From assembly GCF_004924335.1 (NCBI RefSeq), contig NZ_CP024633.1:2542001-2606000 (forward strand): a DNA stretch of 64,000 nucleotides. Reading direction: 5' to 3'. The notes under the pieces are model-generated. The model was not told where the DNA came from and made no database searches. It saw only the letters and a list, made by a program, of their open reading frames with translations. Source of the DNA: Mycobacteroides salmoniphilum (GTDB lineage Bacteria > Actinomycetota > Actinomycetes > Mycobacteriales > Mycobacteriaceae). The position numbers and the translations under genes were made by a program. Position 1 is the first letter of the stretch; each line of letters starts with the position of its first letter. Below are positions 33,668 to 41,739 of this stretch, piece by piece.

Positions 33668-33685
33668 CTCGAATATCGGTCAAGG
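33668..33685 (-). promoter_or_regulatory. Candidate degenerate SARP box facing the SnoaL/nitroreductase gene
   Basis: On the minus strand CCTTGAC-CGAT-ATTCGAG, two heptamers with an 11-bp period whose first half and spacer resemble the clear boxes at 41628 and 43619 (GCTTGAG-CGGT). About ten bases downstream is GAAACT. Weak on its own. Confidence 0.3.
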
Positions 33686-33698
33686 GCACTACACCCGG

Positions 33699-33716
33699 GC
33701 TTGACCGGAGCTATAG
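33699..33716 (+). promoter_or_regulatory. Candidate degenerate SARP box upstream of the ketoreductase
   Basis: GCTTGAC-CGGA-GCTATAG, 11-bp period, then ten bases and CATAGT (33727-33732) as a possible -10, the same spacing as at the clear boxes. The TTGACC within it could instead be an ordinary -35, though the gap to CATAGT would be a long 20 bases. Confidence 0.4.
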
Positions 33717-33739
33717 CGGTGCCGTGCATAGTCGCTGTC

Positions 33740-34528
33740 ATGACTTCGACAACGACTCGTAAAGTTGCTCTCATCACCGGCGCGACCAGCGGCATGGGTT
33801 TGACGATCGCGCAGCATTTGGCGAAACAGGATTTCGCGGTGTTCCTCTGTGCCCGTAGCGAGGAGTCGCTCAGCCAGACCATCAAACAACTAGAGACCGA
33901 CGGCTATGAGGCCGACGGCGTGACCTGTGATGTCACCTCGCCCGAGCAGATACGCGCTTATGTCGCCGCCGCTGTGGATCGCTTTGGGCCGGTGGACATA
34001 TTGGTCAACAACGCCGGGCGCAACGGCGGCGGCATTACCAAAGACATCACCGACGAACTGTGGTTCGACGTCATCAACACCAATCTCAACAGCGTTTTCC
34101 TGATGACCAAGGCGGCACTCACCACCGGTGGGATGCTCGACCAGGGCTGGGGCCGAATCATCAACATTGCCTCGACCGGCGGCAAGCAGGGTGTCCTGCA
34201 CGGCGCACCGTACTCGGCGTCCAAGCATGGAATGGTCGGATTCACCAAGGCATTGGGGCTCGAATTGGCGAAGACCGGTGTGACGGTTAACGCCGTATGC
34301 CCGGGATTCGTCGAGACGCCGATGGCCGAACGGGTTCGTGAGACCTACGCCACCTTGTGGGGTGTTGACGCCGAGGAAGCCGGCAAGCGGGTCGCCGCTC
34401 GCGTACCCATCGGGCGATACGTGGACACCGAAGAGGTAGCGGCGATGGTCGACTACTTGATCAGTCCCGGCGCCAATGCGGTGACCGCTCAGGCCCTCAA
34501 TGTCTGTGGCGGCCTGGGTAACTACTGA
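33740..34528 (+). CDS. Type II PKS C-9 ketoreductase, ActIII-like
   Basis: 262-residue SDR (ActIII has 261). GATSGMG nucleotide loop, N115, S145 in INIASTGGKQGV, Y158 and K162 make the catalytic set; NAVCPGFVETPMAERVRE and the ending VTAQALNVCGGLGNY match actinorhodin KR very closely. It should reduce the C-9 carbonyl of the nascent chain with NADPH. The stereochemistry motif that is Pro-Gly-Gly in ActIII reads N95-G96-G97. Start at MTSTTTRKVALITG. Divergent from the nitroreductase; 7-base convergent overlap with the lipocalin gene. Confidence 0.93.
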   Translation: MTSTTTRKVALITGATSGMGLTIAQHLAKQDFAVFLCARSEESLSQTIKQLETDGYEADGVTCDVTSPEQIRAYVAAAVDRFGPVDILVNNAGRNGGGITKDITDELWFDVINTNLNSVFLMTKAALTTGGMLDQGWGRIINIASTGGKQGVLHGAPYSASKHGMVGFTKALGLELAKTGVTVNAVCPGFVETPMAERVRETYATLWGVDAEEAGKRVAARVPIGRYVDTEEVAAMVDYLISPGANAVTAQALNVCGGLGNY

Positions 34529-34926
34529 ACCCGCCGCCAGGCAAGGATGCGCCGCTGCTGCTTTCCGCCCTCGTGGAGTGCACCGATCAACGTCAGCGTA
34601 TCGCCATCGAAGTCGTACTGGCGTGTCTGCACGGTGCCGGCCCAGGCAGGGTTGGAGCACACCGAAATCTGGTGCAGCACTAGCGGTCCGTCAACACGCC
34701 AGTGCCCGGCGTATCCCATGAACGGGACCGCGCCGGGCACTGGTTGGCCGCGCATCATGCTGACCGACAACGCACCTTCAGCCCCGTAATAGAGCAGACC
34801 GATCGGCGATTGACCAAGCGGCCCCTCGCTGGTGGCACCGCTCTCGTCGAGATCGTAATAGGATTCCAGCCGCCACTGCCCCACAAAGTGATCGGGCCGC
34901 AAGGGCTCTCCCTCACCGCAGTGCAT
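34522..34926 (-). CDS. Lipocalin-like small protein of the PKS operon
   Basis: 134 residues in a beta-rich lipocalin-like pattern (FVGQWRLESYYDLDESG, IGLLYYGAEGALSVSM, FMGYAGHWRVDG). Proteins of this type in aromatic polyketide clusters are thought to bind or cyclise intermediates, but no function can be assigned here. Start is uncertain: ATG at 34926 (14-base overlap with the hydrolase) or ATG at 34965. Last gene of the KS-alpha operon. Confidence 0.7.
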   Translation of the reverse strand: MHCGEGEPLRPDHFVGQWRLESYYDLDESGATSEGPLGQSPIGLLYYGAEGALSVSMMRGQPVPGAVPFMGYAGHWRVDGPLVLHQISVCSNPAWAGTVQTRQYDFDGDTLTLIGALHEGGKQQRRILAWRRVQ

Positions 34927-35686
34927 GAGTGGATCCGCTGCGGGCGTGCGCCGTAACCAGGTCATCAAGCACCGCGGCCAGTTCGTCAGGCTTGGTGATC
35001 ATGGCATCATGGCCTGTTTCCAGTTCGCGCATTGGTTCCCCGGCCGGTGGATAAGAACGTGGCATCAACTGCTTACGCAGGGACGTCCATGCCTCACCGC
35101 CGCCGGAGCAATGAATGTGCGCCCTCGGGACACTCTGCCGCTGCGCCGGATTGCCCAGCCGCAGCACGTCGGTGAAGGTGCGTAAGGACTGCGGGCTCTG
35201 CATCGACCGCAGCCAGCTCAGATCGGGCTCGTCGGTCACCCCATAGCAGCCTTCCACCCCGGGAGGCATGCCAGCCACCGGCACACGCCAGCCGTCACCT
35301 TCGGCCTGCGCCGCATCCGCGAAGGCCTGCACGTTGACCGGGAGGATATCGGCGACAGCCTCGCCGTCGTGTGCGACGAACGTGTCCAGATACACCAGTA
35401 GGGCTATGCGGGAGGGGATCTGGTCGGCGACGGCCGTGATGACAATCCCCGCGTAGCTGTGCCCCACCAATACCACATCGGTCAGGTCCTCGTCCGCGAT
35501 CAGCCCGGCGATATCACTCACGTGAGCGTCCAGCCCCACCTCCGGGCCCAGCTCAGCGGCCCTGTCGCCCAGCCCGGTCAGCGAGGGTGCATAGACCTCG
35601 TGGCCGGCTGCCTCGAGAATCGGGGTCAGCCGATCCCAGCACCACCCTCCATGAAATGCGCCGTGTACCAATACATATGTCGTCAT
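34913..35686 (-). CDS. Alpha/beta hydrolase (plant-methylesterase/EstA-like)
   Basis: 257 residues. TTYVLVHGAFHGGWCWDRL opens the fold with the oxyanion HGAFHGG, the nucleophile is S77 in VGHSYAG, and a late ETGHDAMI supplies the histidine. It belongs to the group acting on methyl or aryl esters and amides, which in polyketide clusters trims or demethylates tailored intermediates. Two bases separate it from the monooxygenase gene. Confidence 0.88.
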   Translation of the reverse strand: MTTYVLVHGAFHGGWCWDRLTPILEAAGHEVYAPSLTGLGDRAAELGPEVGLDAHVSDIAGLIADEDLTDVVLVGHSYAGIVITAVADQIPSRIALLVYLDTFVAHDGEAVADILPVNVQAFADAAQAEGDGWRVPVAGMPPGVEGCYGVTDEPDLSWLRSMQSPQSLRTFTDVLRLGNPAQRQSVPRAHIHCSGGGEAWTSLRKQLMPRSYPPAGEPMRELETGHDAMITKPDELAAVLDDLVTAHARSGSTHALR

Positions 35687-35688
35687 AT

Positions 35689-36927
35689 TTATGCCTCCAT
35701 GGATTCTGACTGCGCCCCCACCAGCGGCGGGGGTACGGATTCGGGCCGCAGGCCTTGGCCTATGACCCGCGCGATAAGCCGGGGTAGCACGGGAAAAGCG
35801 CGGATCAGCCGTATCAGGAGCGGCCGCTCGGCGGGTGGACGGCCGGCGGTCGGATAGAGGTCGGCCAGCAGATGCAACTGGGCCCACTGCACTATCCGCA
35901 CCGGATACTCACGCCGGCGTTGCACACGAGCCAGCTGAGCTATCGACGGCGTGGCGCCGGCAGCGAGCACCGGGCCCAGTAGGCGTGCCGCGGCAATGGC
36001 ATCCTGCACGGCGAGATTGATACCGACACCGCCCGCCGGCGACATGGCATGTGCGGCATCACCGATCGCCAGCAGCCCGGGCCGGTACCAGTGCCGCAAT
36101 CGGTCCACGCGTACATCGAGGAGATGAAAGCTGCTCCAGTCGCGCAGCTCCTCAGCCAGCCTGCCGGCGAATACCGGATAGATCCGTGCGATCGCGGCCC
36201 GCAGTGCGTCGATGCCATCACGACGCGTCTGGTCATAGCCCCCCTTGGGGATCATGTACGCGACTTGCCAATAGTGTTCACGGTTGAGGCAGACGATGAA
36301 GTACCCCTTGCCACTGCGCACCGCCGGAATCACATCTGCCGCTTCGCGGCTCACCCGGAACCACAACACATCCATCGGTGCCGTGGAGGCGGCAAGATCA
36401 AGTGAACCGGTGGTCCGCACCAGTGAACGCCGCCCGTCTGCGGCGATGACCAGTGTGGCGCGTATCTGCAGCACGCCGTCGGGACCGTTGGCCCGCACAC
36501 CCACCACGCCCTCACCATCGTGGATCAGTTCGGTGGCCTGAACCTGTTGTAAAAGTTGAAATCCCGGGTATCGACGGGCGGCGGAGGCAATGAAGTTCAG
36601 TACATCCCATTGCGGCATGAACGCGAGATACCGGTATTTGCCGGGTAGAGCCCGGAAATCGGCGAAGAGAAGCTGACCGGAATCGGTTGCTATCGGCAGT
36701 GTTTCAGCCTTGGCATGGGGCAGATCGAGGAACTGGTTGATCAGTCCCAGCTCATCCATCGCCTGCAGAGTCGACGGGTGAACTGTGTCGCCGCGGAAGT
36801 CGCGGAGAAAGTCCGCATGCTTCTCCAGGACAGTGACATCCAGACCGAACCGGGCCAGCAGCAGACCGGCCATCAGCCCCGCCGGACCTCCGCCGATCAC
36901 GCAGACATCGACGGCTACGCCAGGCAT
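35689..36927 (-). CDS. FAD-dependent aromatic monooxygenase (PHBH-type)
   Basis: 412 residues with the three flavin hydroxylase fingerprints: GGGPAGL at residue 12, the DG motif VIAADGRRSLVR near 160, and the GD motif LAIGDAAHAMSPAGGVGIN near 285. Expected to hydroxylate or open an aromatic ring with NAD(P)H and O2, and so a likely tailoring oxygenase of the polyketide. Its start lies 13 bases inside the end of the cyclase gene. Confidence 0.9.
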   Translation of the reverse strand: MPGVAVDVCVIGGGPAGLMAGLLLARFGLDVTVLEKHADFLRDFRGDTVHPSTLQAMDELGLINQFLDLPHAKAETLPIATDSGQLLFADFRALPGKYRYLAFMPQWDVLNFIASAARRYPGFQLLQQVQATELIHDGEGVVGVRANGPDGVLQIRATLVIAADGRRSLVRTTGSLDLAASTAPMDVLWFRVSREAADVIPAVRSGKGYFIVCLNREHYWQVAYMIPKGGYDQTRRDGIDALRAAIARIYPVFAGRLAEELRDWSSFHLLDVRVDRLRHWYRPGLLAIGDAAHAMSPAGGVGINLAVQDAIAAARLLGPVLAAGATPSIAQLARVQRRREYPVRIVQWAQLHLLADLYPTAGRPPAERPLLIRLIRAFPVLPRLIARVIGQGLRPESVPPPLVGAQSESMEA

Positions 36928-37853
36928 TCCGGCACCTGCCCGTCGTTGTAGCTGACCATGTCATCGAACGCCGCAATCACGTCAAGCGGTGCCCCGAGCT
37001 CACTGTCTGGTCGTGCCGCACCCTGTTCGGCATACGCGCGGTACAGGTTGCCCACCAGCCGTTCTGAGTCGATCAGCCCCGCGAACTCGCCCAGCTCGGC
37101 ACGCCGTGCGGCCTCCAGGGGTCCAACGCCGTCGGCAGACCCCTCGGCGGCCAGATGTTGGATCCAGGTGAGATAGGCAATGGTCTGCTCGAACACCGCA
37201 GGCCCAGCCAGCGGGCCATGACCGCACACCACGGTTTCAGCACCCAATTGAGCCAGCTCACCGATGACGTGCAACGCCCCCTCGACCGAGCCCATCAGGT
37301 TGAAAGGGGTAGCACCCGAGAGCACGATGTCCCCGGCGAACAGGATCTTGTCCTGTGGAAGCCACACCACCGCGTCGTTCGTGGTGTGCGCTGGGCCGAG
37401 ATGAATCAACTCTGCCGCTCGGTCCCCGATGTGCAAGTGGAGCCGATCGGTGAAGGTGACCGACGGCAACGTGACTCTGACATCACCCCATTCGACCTCG
37501 GGCCACAGTTGGGTGAGCGCCAGGCCTGCCTCATCCATCTCTATCCGAGCACGCTCATGGGCAATAATTGTCGCCTGCGGGCCAAACAGGTGATTGCCGA
37601 AGTGATGGTCGCCGTGGAAGTGGGTGTTGACCACGGTGCGGCGAGAGCCCGGAGCCAATCCGTCAACCGCCGCCACCAGCCGCCGATTACGGCTTTCCGT
37701 GGCCAGGGTGTCGATGACGACCGCACCGTCCGGGCTCACCACGATTCCCGAGTTACTAAGGCACCAGCCCCCGGGTAGCTGCAAATACGCATAGACACCG
37801 TCCGCGATCTCGGTGATCCGGTCGGTGCCCCGTGCCGCCAGCCCGGAGGTCAA
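36915..37853 (-). CDS. Metallo-beta-lactamase-fold cyclase/thioesterase, ActIV-like
   Basis: 312 residues. Zinc-binding motif THFHGDHHFGN (H78, H80, D82, H83) followed by further ligands near LGPAHT, FAGDIV and CGHG. Sits directly after the didomain aromatase/cyclase, exactly where actIV follows actVII; ActIV is an MBL-fold enzyme that closes the second and third rings and releases the chain. Function by analogy of order and fold, not proven. ATGA overlap with the aromatase gene. Confidence 0.85.
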   Translation of the reverse strand: MTSGLAARGTDRITEIADGVYAYLQLPGGWCLSNSGIVVSPDGAVVIDTLATESRNRRLVAAVDGLAPGSRRTVVNTHFHGDHHFGNHLFGPQATIIAHERARIEMDEAGLALTQLWPEVEWGDVRVTLPSVTFTDRLHLHIGDRAAELIHLGPAHTTNDAVVWLPQDKILFAGDIVLSGATPFNLMGSVEGALHVIGELAQLGAETVVCGHGPLAGPAVFEQTIAYLTWIQHLAAEGSADGVGPLEAARRAELGEFAGLIDSERLVGNLYRAYAEQGAARPDSELGAPLDVIAAFDDMVSYNDGQVPECLA

Positions 37854-38803
37854 CTGAGGTTATCCGCGAGAGACTCTGCCCAGTAACCGGCGTGGGCGAG
37901 GGTGGCTTTGCTATTGGCCCCCAGTGCGTTTCGCAAGTATTGCTGTGCATCGCCGATACCCTGTCCGGCACCCAGCACCGGCGCTATTGCCGCCGGGTTG
38001 ATGGCGACCATGTGCCGCGAAGTGGCGATGGCACCGTCCGGACCATCCGTGAACTCCCACACCCCACTGTGCCCCAGCAGGAGCGCGGGTGGCAGTTGCT
38101 GCTTGTACACAATCTTGTTCGGGCTGAAGCACAGCCGCACCGACCGGGTGGTGTGGCTGCTGCCGTCGCTGGTGACGGTATCCATTTCCATGTCCTGCAC
38201 ACCGTCTACGGTCTCCACCAGGTTGACTCGGCCAACGTGTGGCAGCCGTTTCGGCCACAGGTCACTGCGTTCGACGAATGTGTAGATATCAGCGGCGGTT
38301 CCCGGCAGCTGCACGGTGTCCTCGAACACCTGGATGATTTCCCCAGGCAGATAACCGCATTCGGCCACCATCCCCAAGGCGGCAAGTTCCTTTTCACTGT
38401 TGTTGTTGACTGCCGTGATGATGGAAGCCTGCGTGGCATCGTCTCCGGCCACAGTGAAGTGATGGTCCAGCACCACCTTGGTGCGCCCGCCGGGTAGGCC
38501 GGTAAAGCTCCAACTGCCGCCCATCGAGGTAATCGGAGCAGCACTACGCTCCTGGGCGAACTCGACGAGCTTGGCCTCCGGGTCAAAGCTCCTCCGCGAG
38601 ACCCAATCCCGCACTGAGCCATTGACTGTTGCCCAAATGTGGAACCGCTCAGCGGTGTCACTGTGTTCGAGCAGGTCCACGTATACGGTCGGGCCGAAAA
38701 TGACCGGCCACCGGGTCACGTCCGCCACCAGCGAATAGACCGCATCGGCGGGGGCCGCGATCTCTCGCGAGTGCGTCAGGATATGCGTCACCGGGGAAGT
38801 CAT
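37850..38803 (-). CDS. Didomain polyketide aromatase/cyclase (ActVII-like)
   Basis: 317 residues (ActVII is about the same), made of two SRPBCC/START-like halves: ~1-150 (REIAAPADAVYSLVADVTRWPVIFGPT) and ~160-317 (EDTVQLPGTAADIYTFVERSDLWPKRLPHV). Didomain ARO/CYC proteins act on C-9-reduced chains to form and aromatise the first ring, consistent with a KR in the cluster. Four-base overlaps on both sides couple it to the ACP and the MBL cyclase. Confidence 0.93.
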   Translation of the reverse strand: MTSPVTHILTHSREIAAPADAVYSLVADVTRWPVIFGPTVYVDLLEHSDTAERFHIWATVNGSVRDWVSRRSFDPEAKLVEFAQERSAAPITSMGGSWSFTGLPGGRTKVVLDHHFTVAGDDATQASIITAVNNNSEKELAALGMVAECGYLPGEIIQVFEDTVQLPGTAADIYTFVERSDLWPKRLPHVGRVNLVETVDGVQDMEMDTVTSDGSSHTTRSVRLCFSPNKIVYKQQLPPALLLGHSGVWEFTDGPDGAIATSRHMVAINPAAIAPVLGAGQGIGDAQQYLRNALGANSKATLAHAGYWAESLADNLS

Positions 38804-39057
38804 GCCACACCTGCCAGCTGAGAATTGATGACATCCAGCATCTGCTGCGGCGTGGTCAGGTCAGCCAAGTCCTCTTCGGCAATATGCACCCCGTACTCCC
38901 GTTGCAGCCGGGCTGCGGTTTCCATCAGGGCCAACGAGTCGTAACCGAGCTCTTCGAACTCAATCGTCGCACTCTCGGGACTGATCTCGGTGTCGTCCTC
39001 GCCACCGGCGCAAGCCACCAGGATCTTATGCAGCTGAGCAAGCGTAACTTCGGCCAT
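38800..39057 (-). CDS. Type II PKS acyl carrier protein
   Basis: 85-residue acidic ACP. The phosphopantetheine serine is S41 in LGYDSLALMETAARL, the polyketide-type signature (not the DSLDTVEL of fatty-acid AcpM). No phosphopantetheinyl transferase gene is nearby, so a housekeeping one must activate it. A good ribosome-binding site (AAGGAGAAGA) precedes it, 28 bases after the CLF stop. Confidence 0.95.
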   Translation of the reverse strand: MAEVTLAQLHKILVACAGGEDDTEISPESATIEFEELGYDSLALMETAARLQREYGVHIAEEDLADLTTPQQMLDVINSQLAGVA

Positions 39058-39085
39058 TTCTCTTCTCCTTCTGTGATTTTCGTGT

Positions 39086-40297
39086 TCAGCGACGCACGAC
39101 GACGGCGGAGTTGAATCCCCACCGGCCCCGCGCGAGTATCAAGGCGGCCGACAATGACGCCTCACGGGGTTGACCCTGCACAAGATCGAGCTGATAACGC
39201 TCGGGAACGTCGGTGGTACCGACAGTCGGCGGGACGACGCCGTCCCGCAGAGACAGCAGGGCCGTCGCCACATCCAGCGGGCCACCGGCCGCATAGAGCC
39301 TGCCGGTCATCGACTTTGGCGCAGTCACCGGCACGCCCCGAGGTGAGAAGACCGCCGCGATGGCCTCGGCTTCCGCGGCGTCGGCGCCGGTCACACCGGC
39401 CGCGTCGGCGAAGACCACATCGATATCGGCCGGTGTCAACCCGGCGTCTGCGATCGCCATCTGTGCCGCACGGGCCAGACCGGTGGGCAGGCCCGACCCG
39501 GGGGCCGGGTCGAATGTGGAGGCGTATCCGGCGATTTCCCCGTGGATGTTGGGGGCATTGCGAGCCGCTGCGGAATCTGCGTCTTCGCAGATGAGAATGC
39601 AGCCCCCTTCGCCGGGCACGTACCCGTTGGCCTGCTGGTCGAACGGAAGGTAGCCCTGCGCAGGATCGGTTGCCCTTGTGACATTGCCGGTCGAGATGTG
39701 CGAAATCCAGCCCCACGGGTCAAGAGCCGAATCCGCTCCACCGGAGACGACAAGTGTGGTGCCACGGCGCACCGTACGGCGCGCATGCCCCAGCGCATCG
39801 AGCCCGCCCGCCTGTTCGGCAACCAAAGCACTACTGGGCCCGCGCATTCCGTGCCGAATCGAGATTTGTCCGGTATTAACGGCATAGAACCAGGCAAACG
39901 ATTCGTACACACTGACGTGCTCCGAACCTTGGGACCACAGTTTCTGGAACTCCCGGTGCGTGAACTCGAAGCCGCCCGAAGCGGTCGAGGTGACCACACC
40001 CATCTCATAGTCGGTGAATTCCTCTGGGTCTACCTTGGCATCGCCCAAGGCCCACTCGGCGGCCACGAGGGCGAGCCGGGTAGAGATGTCGGTCTGCGGC
40101 AGCAGCCGTCCCGGCAGTAATTCCTTGGCGTTGAAATTAGTGAGCTGCCCCGCCAATGTGCTCGTGTACCCGGAGACGTCAAATCTGTCCAGCGTGGAGA
40201 TTCCGGCGTGCCCTGATACTGTTGCTTCCCAATAGTTTTCGGTGCCCAGGCCATTTGGGGCCAGGATTCCGATGCCGGTGACCAGTACGCGCGTCAT
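39086..40297 (-). CDS. Type II PKS chain-length factor (KS-beta)
   Basis: 403 residues, ketosynthase fold, but the active-site cysteine is replaced by Q162 in [12 protein letters not shown], the hallmark of a chain-length factor/decarboxylase partner. The chain-length gate positions corresponding to act CLF F109/T112/F116 are F110, T113 and F117, the octaketide set. [29 protein letters not shown] and [13 protein letters not shown] are family segments. Starts four bases inside the KS-alpha gene, the usual coupling of the heterodimer. Confidence 0.95.
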   Translation of the reverse strand: MTRVLVTGIGILAPNGLGTENYWEATVSGHAGISTLDRFDVSGYTSTLAGQLTNFNAKELLPGRLLPQTDISTRLALVAAEWALGDAKVDPEEFTDYEMGVVTSTASGGFEFTHREFQKLWSQGSEHVSVYESFAWFYAVNTGQISIRHGMRGPSSALVAEQAGGLDALGHARRTVRRGTTLVVSGGADSALDPWGWISHISTGNVTRATDPAQGYLPFDQQANGYVPGEGGCILICEDADSAAARNAPNIHGEIAGYASTFDPAPGSGLPTGLARAAQMAIADAGLTPADIDVVFADAAGVTGADAAEAEAIAAVFSPRGVPVTAPKSMTGRLYAAGGPLDVATALLSLRDGVVPPTVGTTDVPERYQLDLVQGQPREASLSAALILARGRWGFNSAVVVRR

Positions 40298-41571
40298 GCC
40301 GATGCCCCCAACATCTCAGTCGGCCGGCTCAGCACCATCGCGGTCTGGAATCCCCCGAAGCCACTGCCCACGGTGAGCACGTGTTCGGTGTGATGATCGC
40401 GTGCCGTGATGGGGACGTAGTCCAGGTCGCACTCCGGGTCCGCCTCATGCAGATTCGCGGTCGGCGGAACTACCTGGTTCTTGATCGCCAACAGTGACGC
40501 GGCGATTTCGACGGACCCAATGGCGCCCAGGGAATGCCCGACCATGGACTTGATCGAACTCACCGGGGTGCGATAGGCGTGCTCACCCAAACTGCGCTTG
40601 AACGCCGCTGTTTCGTGGCGGTCGTTCTGTCGGGTACCCGACCCGTGGGCGTTGATGTAGTCGATCTTGGTCGGGTCGAGCCGCGCTTCGTCCAGGGCGA
40701 TAGTGATGGCTTCGGCCATCTCCCGCCCGTCAATCTTCAGGCCGGTCATGTGGTAGGCGTTGCAACGGGTGGCGTATCCCGATACCTCCGCGTATATCTC
40801 GGCGCCGCGGGCGCGCGCATGTTCAAACTCCTCCAGCACGAACATCGCTGCGCCCTCGGCGAGCACAAAACCGTTGCGAGAGCCATCGAAGGGGCGAGAG
40901 CCCGTCTCCGGGGTGTCATTACGCGTGCTCGTTGCTTTGATCGCGTCAAAGCATGCCACGACAATCGGCGTGATCGGGGTGTCTGCCGCACCGCTGAGCA
41001 TCACGTCGGCGCTGCCCTCACGAATCAACGCCACGGCATGTCCCACCGAGTCCAGCCCCGAAGTGCATCCGTTGGAGACCATCGTCACCGGGCCCTGCGC
41101 CCCCACTGTCCAGGCGACCTCGGCCGGCATCACGCTGGGAATCATGTAATCGAACATGTGCGGAGACAAGGCCTTCTGGTCCGAAAGCCAGTTCCGCCCG
41201 GAATCCGACAGCACCAGATATTCCTGCTCCAAGCTGGTGGCCGCCGCCACTGCGCTGCCTAGGCTTACTCCTAGTCGATAGGGGTCGAGCGTGTTCACAT
41301 CCAGGCCGCTATCCGCCACTGCCTCACGCGTGCAGACCACTGCGAACTGGGTGGCCCGGTCCATGCGGCGAATCTCCTTGTGCGACAGTCCCTCCTGTTC
41401 AGCGTCGAAGTCGGCCTCACCGGCGATTCGGGACCGGTAGGGCGAAGCATCGAAGTAGGAGATGCCCCGGGTCGCGGTCCGTCCAGCGGCCAGCAGTTTC
41501 CAAAACTCGTCGGCGCCACGACCACCCGGCGCACGGACACCGATGCCGGTGATGACTACTCTTCGCTCCAT
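40294..41571 (-). CDS. Type II PKS ketosynthase alpha
   Basis: 425 residues from [11 protein letters not shown]. With this start the catalytic residues fall at C169 ([12 protein letters not shown]), H309 (NAHGSGT), K341 (SIKSMVG) and H346 (GHSLGA), the same numbers as in the actinorhodin ketosynthase, which supports the start and the class. Condenses malonyl-ACP units with the CLF as a heterodimer. First gene of an eight-gene operon that runs to the lipocalin-like gene; a clear SARP-type repeat lies 57 bases upstream. Confidence 0.96.
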   Translation of the reverse strand: MERRVVITGIGVRAPGGRGADEFWKLLAAGRTATRGISYFDASPYRSRIAGEADFDAEQEGLSHKEIRRMDRATQFAVVCTREAVADSGLDVNTLDPYRLGVSLGSAVAAATSLEQEYLVLSDSGRNWLSDQKALSPHMFDYMIPSVMPAEVAWTVGAQGPVTMVSNGCTSGLDSVGHAVALIREGSADVMLSGAADTPITPIVVACFDAIKATSTRNDTPETGSRPFDGSRNGFVLAEGAAMFVLEEFEHARARGAEIYAEVSGYATRCNAYHMTGLKIDGREMAEAITIALDEARLDPTKIDYINAHGSGTRQNDRHETAAFKRSLGEHAYRTPVSSIKSMVGHSLGAIGSVEIAASLLAIKNQVVPPTANLHEADPECDLDYVPITARDHHTEHVLTVGSGFGGFQTAMVLSRPTEMLGASA

Positions 41572-41627
41572 CTCCCACCTCTCATGTGTATCGGTATTGC
41601 TGTCCGGTACATTGTGAGGAGCCGCCA

Positions 41628-41645
41628 CTCAAAGACCGCTCAAGC
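41628..41645 (-). promoter_or_regulatory. SARP-type direct-repeat operator of the KS-alpha operon
   Basis: On the minus strand GCTTGAG-CGGT-CTTTGAG: two heptamers with an 11-bp period, then 11 bases and CACAAT as a possible -10. SARP activators bind such heptamer repeats about 8-11 bp before the -10. The same unit recurs at 43619-43636. Confidence 0.7.
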
Positions 41646-41689
41646 AGTTGAATTCGCGATCAAACGGCCAGGCTCGGCATAAAAATGGC

Positions 41690-41721
41690 AAGAAAAATCC
41701 ACCAGCATTGCTGGTGGATTT
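41690..41721 (-). terminator. Intrinsic terminator of the SARP gene
   Basis: Twelve-base inverted repeat (41695-41706 with 41710-41721) with a three-base loop; on the minus strand it is followed by TTTTTC. It lies 19 bases after the SARP stop and insulates it from the KS-alpha operon. Confidence 0.85.
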
Positions 41722-41739
41722 GGCCGTGCTAATTCCTTA

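Noticed and set aside
33701..33732. Ordinary sigma-70-type promoter TTGACC/CATAGT before the ketoreductase
   Set aside because: The spacing is 20 bases, too long for a standard promoter; better read as a SARP-dependent promoter, though not proven.
39086..40297. KS-beta as a second active ketosynthase (KasB-like)
   Set aside because: Active-site Cys is Gln and the coupling to KS-alpha is that of a chain-length factor.
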